Shown here one piece after another: positions 24,778 through 32,342 of a stretch of DNA of 64,000 bases; within the stretch, counting starts at the first letter, position 1, and each line of letters opens with the position of its first letter. The DNA comes from Candidatus Ozemibacter sibiricus (GTDB lineage: Bacteria; Muiribacteriota; Ozemobacteria; Ozemobacterales; Ozemobacteraceae), in the NCBI GenBank assembly GCA_003327425.1, contig QOQW01000008.1, positions 62,001 to 126,000 of the forward strand, written 5' to 3'. The notes beneath the pieces are model-generated. The model saw only the letters and a program-made list of their open reading frames with translations. It had not been told where the DNA came from and did not search any database. The translations under genes were made by a program, and so were the position numbers.

Positions 24778-25857
24778 TCAGGGGCTGACGCGGATGCGGT
24801 CGGAGATGCGCTCGATCAGCTTGACGTCGAAGAGCTTGCGGCCATGGCGCTCGATCTTGGCCAGATCGTAGATCGACTTGAACGGACGATGCTCGAGGAT
24901 GGCGCGGGCTCGCTTCTCGCCGATGCCCGGCAGGTCTTTCAACTGGTCGAGGGTCGCGGTGTTGAGATCGATGGCCAGAGTGGGCCCGGCGGGGCGGTCG
25001 CGGGCCGCGGTGCTGGTGGTGGCGGCGGTGGCGGCGGTGGCGGGTGGCCCGGCGCGGGTCGGAAGGATATCTTGCGTCTGGACAGGGGGGGCGAAGGGGG
25101 CACCGGAGGCAGGGCCGGCGGCAGCGGTCTGGCTGATGAGGGGAGCGGTGATCTGCCCGGCCGCCTGGAGGGCGCCCAGCCAGTAATCGATGGTCTGCTG
25201 GACCGCGGCGGTGAGCTGTCGTTCGACGATCGGTCGGACGTCGAAGAACCGGTTGCCCCGGCGATAGGCGGTACCGATGGCGGCGTAGTGCGCATGGGCG
25301 GCGCGGGCGATCGGCGCGAGACGGGCCACGGGGTCCGTCACCGGGTCGGGGCGGATCTCCCCGATGGGAATCCTCGACAACTGCCCCTGGACCTCTTTTT
25401 CGAAGGCGCTGTGATACTCGCTCTCATAGGCGTCTTCGGCGGCGCCGGCCGTATGCAGGGGTTGGTTGAAGTCGGCGATGTAATGCGACAGGAGCCCCAT
25501 GGTATAGGCGGCCTCTTCGTCGCGCCCTTCGCGCAGGCGGGCGATCAGATCGTTCCAGAGACCCTTGACCCGGCTCTCGGCATCCTGGGTCAGACCGCCC
25601 GGGTGGTAGACGTGGCTGGTGAAGTCCTTGATCACAGTGTCGGGATCGGTCGCCCCCTGCAGCATGCGGTCTTTATGCGGGGAAAAGCGAGAGAACAGGG
25701 TGGGCGGCAAGCGGTTGAGCGCGTCGGAACAGATTTTGCGGTGGGTATGGAACGACCATCCGGCGGCCGGCGAGAGCGGCAGGCAACTGAAGACGATCAG
25801 GAGCATCACCACCCCCGGTCGCTGCATGGCGGGGAAACGGTGCAGCGTGCGCATCAT
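24778..25857 (-). CDS. Exported zinc phospholipase C-like protein with C-terminal ComEA-type HhH domain
   Basis: A 359-residue exported protein. After a signal peptide the mature chain would begin at Trp in AGWSFHTHRK, the N-terminal Trp being a zinc ligand in the PLC/P1-nuclease family. Further ligands follow in the order of Bacillus cereus PLC: Asp in GATDPD, His in TSHVYHP, the HYIADFNQPLH cluster (HxxxD then His six later) and HSAFE (HxxxE, Glu as in PLC rather than Asp as in P1 nuclease). After a Pro/Ala linker, residues about 290-355 form a ComEA-like double helix-hairpin-helix (DLNTATLDQLKDLPGIGEKR). ATG 25857 has GGAGG 5 bases upstream. Confidence 0.8.
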   Translation of the reverse strand: MMRTLHRFPAMQRPGVVMLLIVFSCLPLSPAAGWSFHTHRKICSDALNRLPPTLFSRFSPHKDRMLQGATDPDTVIKDFTSHVYHPGGLTQDAESRVKGLWNDLIARLREGRDEEAAYTMGLLSHYIADFNQPLHTAGAAEDAYESEYHSAFEKEVQGQLSRIPIGEIRPDPVTDPVARLAPIARAAHAHYAAIGTAYRRGNRFFDVRPIVERQLTAAVQQTIDYWLGALQAAGQITAPLISQTAAAGPASGAPFAPPVQTQDILPTRAGPPATAATAATTSTAARDRPAGPTLAIDLNTATLDQLKDLPGIGEKRARAILEHRPFKSIYDLAKIERHGRKLFDVKLIERISDRIRVSP

Positions 25858-25882
25858 GACGGCCTCCGTGCGAGATGGCGCC

Positions 25883-25911
25883 ATGGTACTCCGGCACGGC
25901 CCGCCGGGCAA
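25883..25911 (-). promoter_or_regulatory. Candidate promoter of the phospholipase-like gene
   Basis: On the minus strand, -35 TTGCCC (25911-25906), 17-base spacer, -10 TACCAT (25888-25883), with a predicted start about 19 bases before ATG 25857. Confidence 0.45.
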
Positions 25912-26007
25912 GATGGGCTCGCGCGTATTTGGCCAACGCGAGCCTGCCCTCGCCATGGTCAGCCCGTTCGCATCGACCCGGCGACGCGAAACGCGGTCGA
26001 CCTGTCA

Positions 26008-26141
26008 GTCGAAGGTGTGGCCTTCGACCGGCTGCACACGGGGTCCAGGGGCCTGCGGCCCCTGGCGGTGCCTTCTGGGATGAAGGAGCATTTGCCGTTG
26101 GGCAGCCCTCGACCAGGAGGGGCGCTGGCCTGGTCGAGGGC
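26008..26141. repeat. Cluster of perfect hairpins, REP-like intergenic element (copy 1)
   Basis: The 410-base gap between 25857 and 26268 holds no convincing gene. It carries consecutive inverted repeats: GTCGAAGG/CCTTCGAC (26008-26028), CCAGGGGCC/GGCCCCTGG with a 3-base loop (26045-26065), CCTTC/GAAGG (26071-26086) and a 12-bp pair GCCCTCGACCAG/CTGGTCGAGGGC (26105-26141). The middle two recur with the same spacing at 57429-57467, so they look like a dispersed repeat family. Confidence 0.6.
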
Positions 26142-26208
26142 GCCCCGGCTCGGCCCTGGCCGCCCCCAGAACGGGCGGCTCTCGGCCACATCATGGGATG
26201 GGGCCGGC

Positions 26209-26237
26209 TTGAGTGGTGGGCAGGTCAGGAGTAGAAT
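26209..26237 (+). promoter_or_regulatory. Sigma70-type promoter of the 26268-polX genes
   Basis: -35 TTGAGT (26209-26214), 17-base spacer, -10 TAGAAT (26232-26237). The predicted start near 26244 gives a short leader to ATG 26268. Confidence 0.6.
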
Positions 26238-26267
26238 GTGCGCATCCGATCCAAGGATGGCGCCCGC

Positions 26268-26918
26268 ATGAGTCCTGCTGCTGATCCCGCTGCTCCTGTC
26301 GCTGGTCCCTCTCCTGCAGGGAATCCGGCGGAGGCCGGCCGCCGCGCCGCAGCCGTCGGCGCGCCCCCGCCCGGACCTGATCCGGTGGCGGCGGGCGTCG
26401 ACACCGTGCCGCCGCCCCCTCCGCCCACGCTCGACGAAGATCTCGCCGCCCTCGAAGCGATGGACTGGTTCCAGGCCAGCCTGGTGCGGATCCGAAAAGG
26501 GGCGCACCCCGACCCGGCCATCGAAGCCCTGCTGGCCCGGCGGTTCAACCTGCCTCGGCATCGGTTCCTGGGGCCTTGGCCGATCCGCTACCTGTCGACC
26601 TTCGCCTGGATCTTCACCTGTTGTACGGCGGCCTGGCTCGTGCTCTGGGCCCTCGGCACCGCCCTGGGCTTCACCGAAGGGGTCTGGCTGGCGTCGGGGT
26701 TGATGACGACCGCCATGGCGGCGCTGTTCGGGCTCGCCCTGTCGCAGCCCATCGTCTTCGTCGACGAGCGAGCCCTGGAAGAGGCGGGGAAGGCCGAGCT
26801 GGCCCGGCTGCGCAGCCTGGCCGGCCTGGCCCGCGAGGCCGGCGCCACCGGGGGGAGCGGCCCCGCCCCCACTCCGGCTGCTGGTGCCGCCGGCGAGACG
26901 AAGCGATCGGCCGGCTGA
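26268..26918 (+). CDS. Hypothetical membrane protein upstream of polX
   Basis: A 216-residue protein. About 60 residues of Pro/Ala-rich sequence are followed by a helical acidic segment (LDEDLAALEAMDWFQASLVR). Two membrane helices follow (STFAWIFTCCTAAWLVLWAL and WLASGLMTTAMAALFGLALS), then a helical tail and a Gly/Pro-rich end. I recognise no family. ATG 26268 fits the promoter; the only ribosome-site candidate is a weak AAGGATGG. It ends 3 bases before polX and is probably co-transcribed with it. Confidence 0.6.
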   Translation: MSPAADPAAPVAGPSPAGNPAEAGRRAAAVGAPPPGPDPVAAGVDTVPPPPPPTLDEDLAALEAMDWFQASLVRIRKGAHPDPAIEALLARRFNLPRHRFLGPWPIRYLSTFAWIFTCCTAAWLVLWALGTALGFTEGVWLASGLMTTAMAALFGLALSQPIVFVDERALEEAGKAELARLRSLAGLAREAGATGGSGPAPTPAAGAAGETKRSAG

Positions 26919-26921
26919 GTC

Positions 26922-28661
26922 ATGGACGAGCGCGCCCGCCTGGCCGAACTGCTGCAGGAACTGGCCACCCTGCTGGAATTGTCCGGCGAGAATCCATTCA
27001 AGATCCGCGCCATCCAGAACGCTGCTCGGGTCCTGGAGACCAGCGCCCTGTCGCTCGATGCCTTGGCGGCGTCGCCTCCCAAAGGCTTCGGCAAAGGGCT
27101 GCTCGACAAGGTGGCCGAATTCCGTCAGAGCGGTCGGCTAACCGAACTGGAGCGGCGGCGCGCCGCCTTCCCGCCGGGCGTGCTCGATCTGCTGCGCGTA
27201 CCTGGGCTGGGGCCGAAGAAAGTCAAGCTGCTCTATGAAGAGCTGCACATCGCCAGTCTGGATGATCTGGAACAGGCCTGCCGTCAAGGGCGCCTGCTCG
27301 AGTTGAAAGGGTTCGGCGAGAAGAGCCAGGCCAACCTCCTGCAGGGCCTCGCCTTCCTGCGCCAGTTCCAGGGCCAGTTCCGCTATGCCGAGGCGGAAGA
27401 GCACGCGCGCCGGCTGGTCGCCTTCCTGCGGGCGCGCGTGGGGCCCGATCTCCCGCTGGAGATCGCCGGCAGCCTGCGTCGCCGCAAGGAGATCGTGCGG
27501 GATGTCGATCTGCTGGCCGCCAGCGACGGCCCGGCCGCGGTGATGGCGGCCTTCCTGGCCTGGCCCGATCGCGCCCGGGTGCTGGCCGAGGGCGAGACAA
27601 AATCTTCGATCCTGCTCGAGAACGGACTGCAGGTCGACCTGCGCGTGGTGCCGCCCGAATCGTTCGGACCGGCCCTCTGCTACTTCACCGGCTCGAAGGA
27701 GCACAACACCCGCCTGCGCGCGCTCGCGCTCGAGCAGGGGTACAAGTTGAACGAGTACGGCCTGTACCAGGGCGAACGGTCGGCGCCCATGGCCACCGAA
27801 GAGGAAGTCTACGCCGCCCTGGGCCTCCCCTGGATCGCCCCCGAACTGCGCGAAGGGCTCGATGAGCTCGAATGGGCCCGGGCCAACGCCCTGCCCGTCC
27901 TGGTCGGCGAGGACGATCTGCGCGGGGCGATCCATGCCCATTCGACCTTTTCCGACGGGCGCGCCACCGTCGACGAGATGGCCACGGCGGCCCAGCGGCT
28001 GGGGTGGCGCTGGTTGGGGCTGTCCGATCATTCGCGGTCGGCCCACTACGCTCACGGGCTCGAGATCGACCGGGTCAAGGAGCAGTGGGCCGTCATCGAC
28101 GAGGTGAACGCTCGTCGGCCGGGCCTTCGGGTGTTGAAGGGCATCGAGTCCGACATCCTGCCCGAAGGCGGGCTCGACTATCCCGACGAGGTGCTCGACG
28201 GGTTCGAGTTCGTGATCGCTTCGGTCCATTCGCAGTTGTCGATGCCGGCCGAGGCCATGACCCGACGGGTGCTGGCCGCCCTCGAGAATCCGCATGTCGC
28301 CGTCCTGGGGCATCCCACTGGCCGGCTCCTGCTGGAGCGCGAGGGGATCGGCCTCGATCTCGAGGCGGTGCTGGCGGCCTGTGTGCGGCTCGGTATCGCG
28401 GTCGAGATCAACGCCAATCCCCACCGGCTCGATCTCGACTGGCGCAAGATCAGAGCCTGGCGCGACTCCGGGCTGAAGTTCATCATCGGACCCGATGCCC
28501 ACGCCCCCGAGGGGCTGGCCCATGTCCGCTACGGCGTCGGCATCGCCCGCAAAGGCGGTCTGACCCGCGAGCATCTGCTGAACTGCCTCGACGCCGAGGC
28601 GGCCCTGGCCGCCCTGCAGGCCCGCCGCCGCGCGGGTCACGGCCGCCACGCCCGGCGATGA
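26922..28661 (+). CDS. polX: PolX-type DNA polymerase/3'-5' exonuclease with PHP domain
   Basis: A 579-residue repair polymerase, the standard length of bacterial PolX. It has an N-terminal helix-hairpin-helix region (RVPGLGPKKVKLLYEEL), then the nucleotidyltransferase palm with GSLRRRKEIVRDVDLL (about residues 182-197) supplying two catalytic Asp, and QVDLRVV supplying the third. The C-terminal PHP phosphoesterase domain runs from HAHSTFSDG (about 339) through SDHSRSAHYAHG, HPTGRLL and GPDAHAPE, carrying the metal-binding His/Asp residues. PolX fills gaps in base excision repair; the nth glycosylase gene follows. Confidence 0.93.
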   Translation: MDERARLAELLQELATLLELSGENPFKIRAIQNAARVLETSALSLDALAASPPKGFGKGLLDKVAEFRQSGRLTELERRRAAFPPGVLDLLRVPGLGPKKVKLLYEELHIASLDDLEQACRQGRLLELKGFGEKSQANLLQGLAFLRQFQGQFRYAEAEEHARRLVAFLRARVGPDLPLEIAGSLRRRKEIVRDVDLLAASDGPAAVMAAFLAWPDRARVLAEGETKSSILLENGLQVDLRVVPPESFGPALCYFTGSKEHNTRLRALALEQGYKLNEYGLYQGERSAPMATEEEVYAALGLPWIAPELREGLDELEWARANALPVLVGEDDLRGAIHAHSTFSDGRATVDEMATAAQRLGWRWLGLSDHSRSAHYAHGLEIDRVKEQWAVIDEVNARRPGLRVLKGIESDILPEGGLDYPDEVLDGFEFVIASVHSQLSMPAEAMTRRVLAALENPHVAVLGHPTGRLLLEREGIGLDLEAVLAACVRLGIAVEINANPHRLDLDWRKIRAWRDSGLKFIIGPDAHAPEGLAHVRYGVGIARKGGLTREHLLNCLDAEAALAALQARRRAGHGRHARR

Positions 28662-28755
28662 GCAGCGGTACGTCGGTGCCGCGCCGACCTTCCCTCTATC
28701 CGCCCTGGCAGGCGGCGCCCGCTGGCCGGGGCGAACCGCCCAGAAAGGAGTTCCC

Positions 28756-29529
28756 ATGGCCATGACCAGGCAACGTTCCGCGCGGCCGTCGCCGGCGCGG
28801 CGATCGCCACGCTCGATGTCACCGGCGCCGGAGGCGGCGAAGGCCTCCCCTGTTCGCGCGCCGGCTCGCCCTGATTCTTCCGCTCCCGACGAGGCCTGTC
28901 CAGGCCGGGCCGTCCTGCCCGAGATGCTGGCCATCCTCAAACGCACCTATCCCGGCGCCACCTGCGCCCTGCATTTCGACAATCCTTTGCAGTTGCTGGT
29001 GGCCACCATCCTGTCGGCGCAATGCACCGACCAGCGGGTCAACCAGGTGACGCGCGCGCTGTTCAAAAAGTACAAGACGGCGGCCGACTATGCCGCCGCC
29101 GATCCCGCCGTCTTCGCCCAGGAGATCCGCTCGACCGGCTTCTTCCAGAACAAGACGAAGAGCATCCTCGCCTGCTGCCGGCAACTGGTCGAGCGGCATG
29201 GCGGGCAGGTCCCCGCCGATCTCGACGCCCTGGTCGCCCTGCCCGGGGTCGGGCGCAAGACCGCCAATGTCGTGCTGGGCACCGCCTTCGGCATCGCGGC
29301 CGGCATCGTGGTCGATACGCACGTGACGCGTCTGGCCAAGCGGCTGGGCCTGTCGCGCGAGACGGCGCCCGAGAAGATCGAAGCCGATCTGATGGCCCTG
29401 GTGCCCCGCGACGACTGGATCATCTTCTCGCACCTGCTGATCCTGCACGGCCGGGCCCGCTGCACCGCCCGGTCGCCCGACTGCGCCGGCTGCGAACTCG
29501 GCGCCCTCTGCCCCCGCCTGCTGGGGTGA
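28756..29529 (+). CDS. nth: Endonuclease III (DNA glycosylase/AP lyase)
   Basis: A 257-residue enzyme that removes oxidised pyrimidines and nicks abasic sites. It has LLVATILSAQCTDQRVNQV, the helix-hairpin-helix LPGVGRKTANVVLG with the catalytic Lys, and the catalytic Asp in VVDTHVTRLAKRL. The C-terminal iron-sulfur motif is CX6CX2CX5C (residues about 236-252). About 50 basic, Pro/Ala-rich residues extend the N-terminus beyond the usual start. ATG 28756 is supported by AAAGGAG 6 bases upstream. It lies 94 bases after polX on the same strand, forming a base-excision repair pair. Confidence 0.93.
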   Translation: MAMTRQRSARPSPARRSPRSMSPAPEAAKASPVRAPARPDSSAPDEACPGRAVLPEMLAILKRTYPGATCALHFDNPLQLLVATILSAQCTDQRVNQVTRALFKKYKTAADYAAADPAVFAQEIRSTGFFQNKTKSILACCRQLVERHGGQVPADLDALVALPGVGRKTANVVLGTAFGIAAGIVVDTHVTRLAKRLGLSRETAPEKIEADLMALVPRDDWIIFSHLLILHGRARCTARSPDCAGCELGALCPRLLG

Positions 29530-29584
29530 ACGGCCCGCCGCCCCTCTGGTCGCGTGGTGGCGGCGGCAGAACCGAGGACCTCGG

Positions 29585-31024
29585 TCAGGGCCGGGTCTGG
29601 CTGGCCGGTTTGCGCGCCACCGCGATCAGGGAAAGCCCGGGCCAGGGCAGGAACCGATCGATCCGACGGAAGAGCCAGACCAGATGTTCGTAGACCTTCA
29701 TTGGCAGGCGATCCAGCGTGGACGCCCGCCAGACCTTGCCGTAGAGCCACCACCCGACCACCCCGGGACGGTTGAAGTCGTCGAGACGTTCGAGCCGGAA
29801 TCCGGCTTCTTCCAGTCTGGCGGTGATCTCGGTTCTGGTATAGCGTCGGCGGTGCGGCACCGCCTCGTCGAGACTGCCGAACAGATGCGGCCCCTGCGGA
29901 ACCAGCAGGATCAGCGAACCGCCGGGCGCCAGGATCTCGAACAATCGCGCCAGAGCCGGACGGTCGTCGTCCAGACGTTCCAGGCCGCGCAGGCAGACGA
30001 TGGTATCAGGGGCCGGCACGAAAAGCTCGGCGGGGGGCGGCGCGGCGAGGTCGAATCGCAGCACCTTGACCCGGCCGTCATGGCCGAAGCGTGACTGCAG
30101 CGTGGCGAGATAGTGCTCTTCGGTGTCGGTGGCGAAGTAGGCCTCGCGAGGGAGGAAGCGGCTGGTCAGGTTGCCGATGCCGGCGCCGATCTCCAGGACG
30201 CGGGCGGCCAGGAACGGCCGGATGAGCTCGGCCAGCCAGGCGCTGAAGCGTGGCGCGAGCCGGACCTGGTGGAGGACATCGCCATGGGGTTCCCGATAGC
30301 AATCGTCGATGAGCCAGTATTTGAGCATGTAGAACAAGGCCCAGCAGCCATCTTTCCAGGTGATCTTCTTGCCTTCGTCGTAGGTGCGGCCGCGGTAGGA
30401 GATCGGCACCTCGAAGATCCGCAGGTTGCGCTTGGCCACTTTCGCGGTGATCTCCGGTTCCAGGCCGAACCCCGACGAACGCAGGGGAATGCTCTTCAGG
30501 ATGGGCGCCCGGAACACCTTGTAGCAGGTCTCCATGTCGGTCAGATGGAGGTTGGTCAGCATGTTGGACAGGCTGGTCAGCCCCCAGTTCATGATGGAAT
30601 GCCAGAAGGGCAGGATGCGGCGATACTCGGCCCCGAGATAGCGGGAGCCGAAGACGACGTCGGCATGGCCGTCGACGATGGGCTGGAGAAGCCGGGGATA
30701 GTCGTTGGGATCGTATTCGAGGTCGGCGTCCTGGAAGAGGATGAGGTCGCCGTCGGCGTGCTCGATGCCGGTGCGGATCGCTCCGGTCTTGCCCTGATTC
30801 CGTTGGTGGTAGATGGGAACGATCTGGGGATGGCGGGCCGCCAGCTCGGCCAGGATGTCGCGGGTGCCGTCGGTGGAACCGTCATCGACGATCACGATCT
30901 GGATGGCGGCGATGCCGGGCTTGCCCTCCTGGCGCAAGACCTGTTCGACGACGGTGGCCAGGGTGAACCGCTCATTGTAGACCGGGATGACGACCGACAA
31001 TCGAAAGGACGGCGTTGGCGCCAT
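29585..31024 (-). CDS. Glycosyltransferase family 2 fused to a SAM-dependent methyltransferase
   Basis: A 479-residue two-domain protein. Residues 1 to about 235 are a GT2 (DPM1/polyprenyl-phosphate type) glycosyltransferase: SVVIPVYNERFTL, VDDGSTDGT, GKTGAIRTGI, ILFQDADLEYDP and SGFGLEPEITAKV. From about 265 a class I methyltransferase follows, with the SAM loop RVLEIGAGIGNLTSRFL, then FDLAAPPP and LFEILAPGGSLILLVP. ATG 31024 has GAAGGAG 5 bases upstream; ATG 31042 is further out. It probably works on lipid-linked sugars for surface polysaccharide or glycoprotein; the acceptor is not shown. It is convergent with nth. Confidence 0.87.
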   Translation of the reverse strand: MAPTPSFRLSVVIPVYNERFTLATVVEQVLRQEGKPGIAAIQIVIVDDGSTDGTRDILAELAARHPQIVPIYHQRNQGKTGAIRTGIEHADGDLILFQDADLEYDPNDYPRLLQPIVDGHADVVFGSRYLGAEYRRILPFWHSIMNWGLTSLSNMLTNLHLTDMETCYKVFRAPILKSIPLRSSGFGLEPEITAKVAKRNLRIFEVPISYRGRTYDEGKKITWKDGCWALFYMLKYWLIDDCYREPHGDVLHQVRLAPRFSAWLAELIRPFLAARVLEIGAGIGNLTSRFLPREAYFATDTEEHYLATLQSRFGHDGRVKVLRFDLAAPPPAELFVPAPDTIVCLRGLERLDDDRPALARLFEILAPGGSLILLVPQGPHLFGSLDEAVPHRRRYTRTEITARLEEAGFRLERLDDFNRPGVVGWWLYGKVWRASTLDRLPMKVYEHLVWLFRRIDRFLPWPGLSLIAVARKPASQTRP

Positions 31025-31055
31025 GATGACTCCTTCTGGCATGGGGTCCGCGGGG

Positions 31056-31085
31056 ATGCTAGCCGAGGGGCGAGGGTGGTGTCAA
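31056..31085 (-). promoter_or_regulatory. Consensus promoter of the GT2-methyltransferase gene
   Basis: On the minus strand, -35 TTGACA (31085-31080), 18-base spacer, -10 TAGCAT (31061-31056). The predicted start lies about 25 bases before ATG 31024. Confidence 0.65.
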
Positions 31086-31161
31086 ACCGTCGGGTCGACG
31101 ACCGGGCGCGACTGGCGCTACCCTTCATGTGGAACATGTTGGGCGATCGAAGGGAACGGGC

Positions 31162-31608
31162 ATGAGGCGGACAGCACGCCAGGGGCGGTGGCGGCGCCCT
31201 CTGCCGGGCGTCGACGAGCGGGTGCGGACGGCGGCGCGGGTCCGTCAGGATGAGGGCCGGGCCGCGCCGCGGCCCATCGTGTGCGCCGCTTGCCGGCATC
31301 CGGTCACCAGCACGGCCGAGCGCTGCGAGATGGCCGGCCACCACCGGCATGTGTTCACCAACCCGGCCGGCTTCGTGTTCGAGATCGGGTGCTTCCGGCA
31401 GGCCCCGGGCTGCCGGGCCCTCGGCCAGCCGACCACCGAGTACACGTGGTTTCCGGGGTGGGCCTGGCAGATCGCCGTCTGTCGCGGGTGCGGCGAGCAT
31501 CTGGGCTGGGCCTATTCCACTGGCACCTTTGCTCGGTTCCATGGTCTGATTCTCGAGCGCCTCCACGAACTTGCCGATGCTTCCGACCCTGCCAACCCTG
31601 CCGGCTGA
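31162..31608 (+). CDS. CULT-domain (cereblon C-terminal-like) zinc protein
   Basis: A 148-residue protein that is essentially one CULT domain, the fold that in human cereblon binds thalidomide and cyclic-imide degrons. Two CxxC zinc knuckles are present (CAAC at about 41 and CRGC at about 107). Between them are the family signatures VFTNPAGFVFEIGCF, EYTWFPGWAWQIAVC and then HLGWAYS...FHGLILERL. The Trp residues in TWFPGWAW and LGWAY are the ones that form the ligand-binding aromatic cage. Bacterial single-domain members are known but their role is unclear. ATG 31162 follows AAGGGA; a GTG at 31129 is possible. Confidence 0.87.
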   Translation: MRRTARQGRWRRPLPGVDERVRTAARVRQDEGRAAPRPIVCAACRHPVTSTAERCEMAGHHRHVFTNPAGFVFEIGCFRQAPGCRALGQPTTEYTWFPGWAWQIAVCRGCGEHLGWAYSTGTFARFHGLILERLHELADASDPANPAG

Positions 31609-31665
31609 GCCAGGCGGCCGGCTCCGCTCCCTTCGGAGTTCGGCCACAGCAGCCGTGGCCAGCGG

Positions 31666-31695
31666 TTGCGTTTCTGCGACCTTTCTTCCTACAAT
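31666..31695 (+). promoter_or_regulatory. Promoter of the YkgJ-type gene
   Basis: -35 TTGCGT (31666-31671), 18-base spacer, -10 TACAAT (31690-31695). The predicted start near 31702 gives a 40-base leader. Confidence 0.5.
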
Positions 31696-31741
31696 GGGCA
31701 ACAGATCCAGGCTGTCCTTCGAACGAAGGGAAAGATCCGAG

Positions 31742-32281
31742 ATGAGCGAAGAACGAGCTGACGACCGGCTGTCCCGCTTCGATGCGGCGACCGAGCCCTT
31801 CCCGTGTCAGGAAGGCTGCACCGGGTGCTGCCGTGGGGTGTTATCCCTTTCGTTGCCTGAGTTGCAACGCATCGAGACCTTCCTTGGCGGCGTGCCCGAG
31901 CCCGTCGCCAGCGTGGGTTGTCCCTTCCGGCGGTCAGGGGGCTGTGCGGTCTATGCCGTGCGCCCCTTCATGTGCCGGCTGTTCGGATTCCGCTATGTGC
32001 ATCCGGGGCTGCGAGGACAATCGTTCTGCCCGCGCGACGAACGGTGGCGGCCCGGCGATCGCGAAGCCGAGATGTTCGCGGCCTATCGGTCCTTCTGCCA
32101 CCAAGAGGGGTTCGTTCTGCTCGGGCGTACCGACGATCCTGTCGAGGGCGCACGGGCCGGCGCCGACAATCGGGCCATGCTGGAGGCCTTCCCCGAGCTG
32201 GCGCGCTGGAAGGCGTTCCTCACCGGGGTGATCCCGGCTCGCCGGGGAGACCGCCTGCCGGTCGACCACCCCGCTGGGTGA
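31742..32281 (+). CDS. YkgJ-family cysteine cluster protein
   Basis: A 179-residue protein of the YkgJ/zinc- and iron-chelating (CxxCxxCC) family. The N-terminal cluster FPCQEGCTGCCRG and the second pair in VGCPFRRSGGCAVYAVRPFMCRLFG are the family hallmark and should bind a metal ion or iron-sulfur centre. The biochemical role of the family is poorly defined. ATG 31742 follows AAGGGAAAGATCCGAG and suits the promoter. The next gene starts 61 bases downstream on the same strand. Confidence 0.85.
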   Translation: MSEERADDRLSRFDAATEPFPCQEGCTGCCRGVLSLSLPELQRIETFLGGVPEPVASVGCPFRRSGGCAVYAVRPFMCRLFGFRYVHPGLRGQSFCPRDERWRPGDREAEMFAAYRSFCHQEGFVLLGRTDDPVEGARAGADNRAMLEAFPELARWKAFLTGVIPARRGDRLPVDHPAG

Positions 32282-32342
32282 AGGAAGGCGGGCCAGTGTC
32301 GGTTCAGACAGGCGAACGCAAGCAAAAAAAAGGAGAGTGTCC

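Noticed and set aside
27138-28946. A 602-codon minus-strand open frame
   Set aside because: Antisense to polX, whose catalytic motifs are intact.
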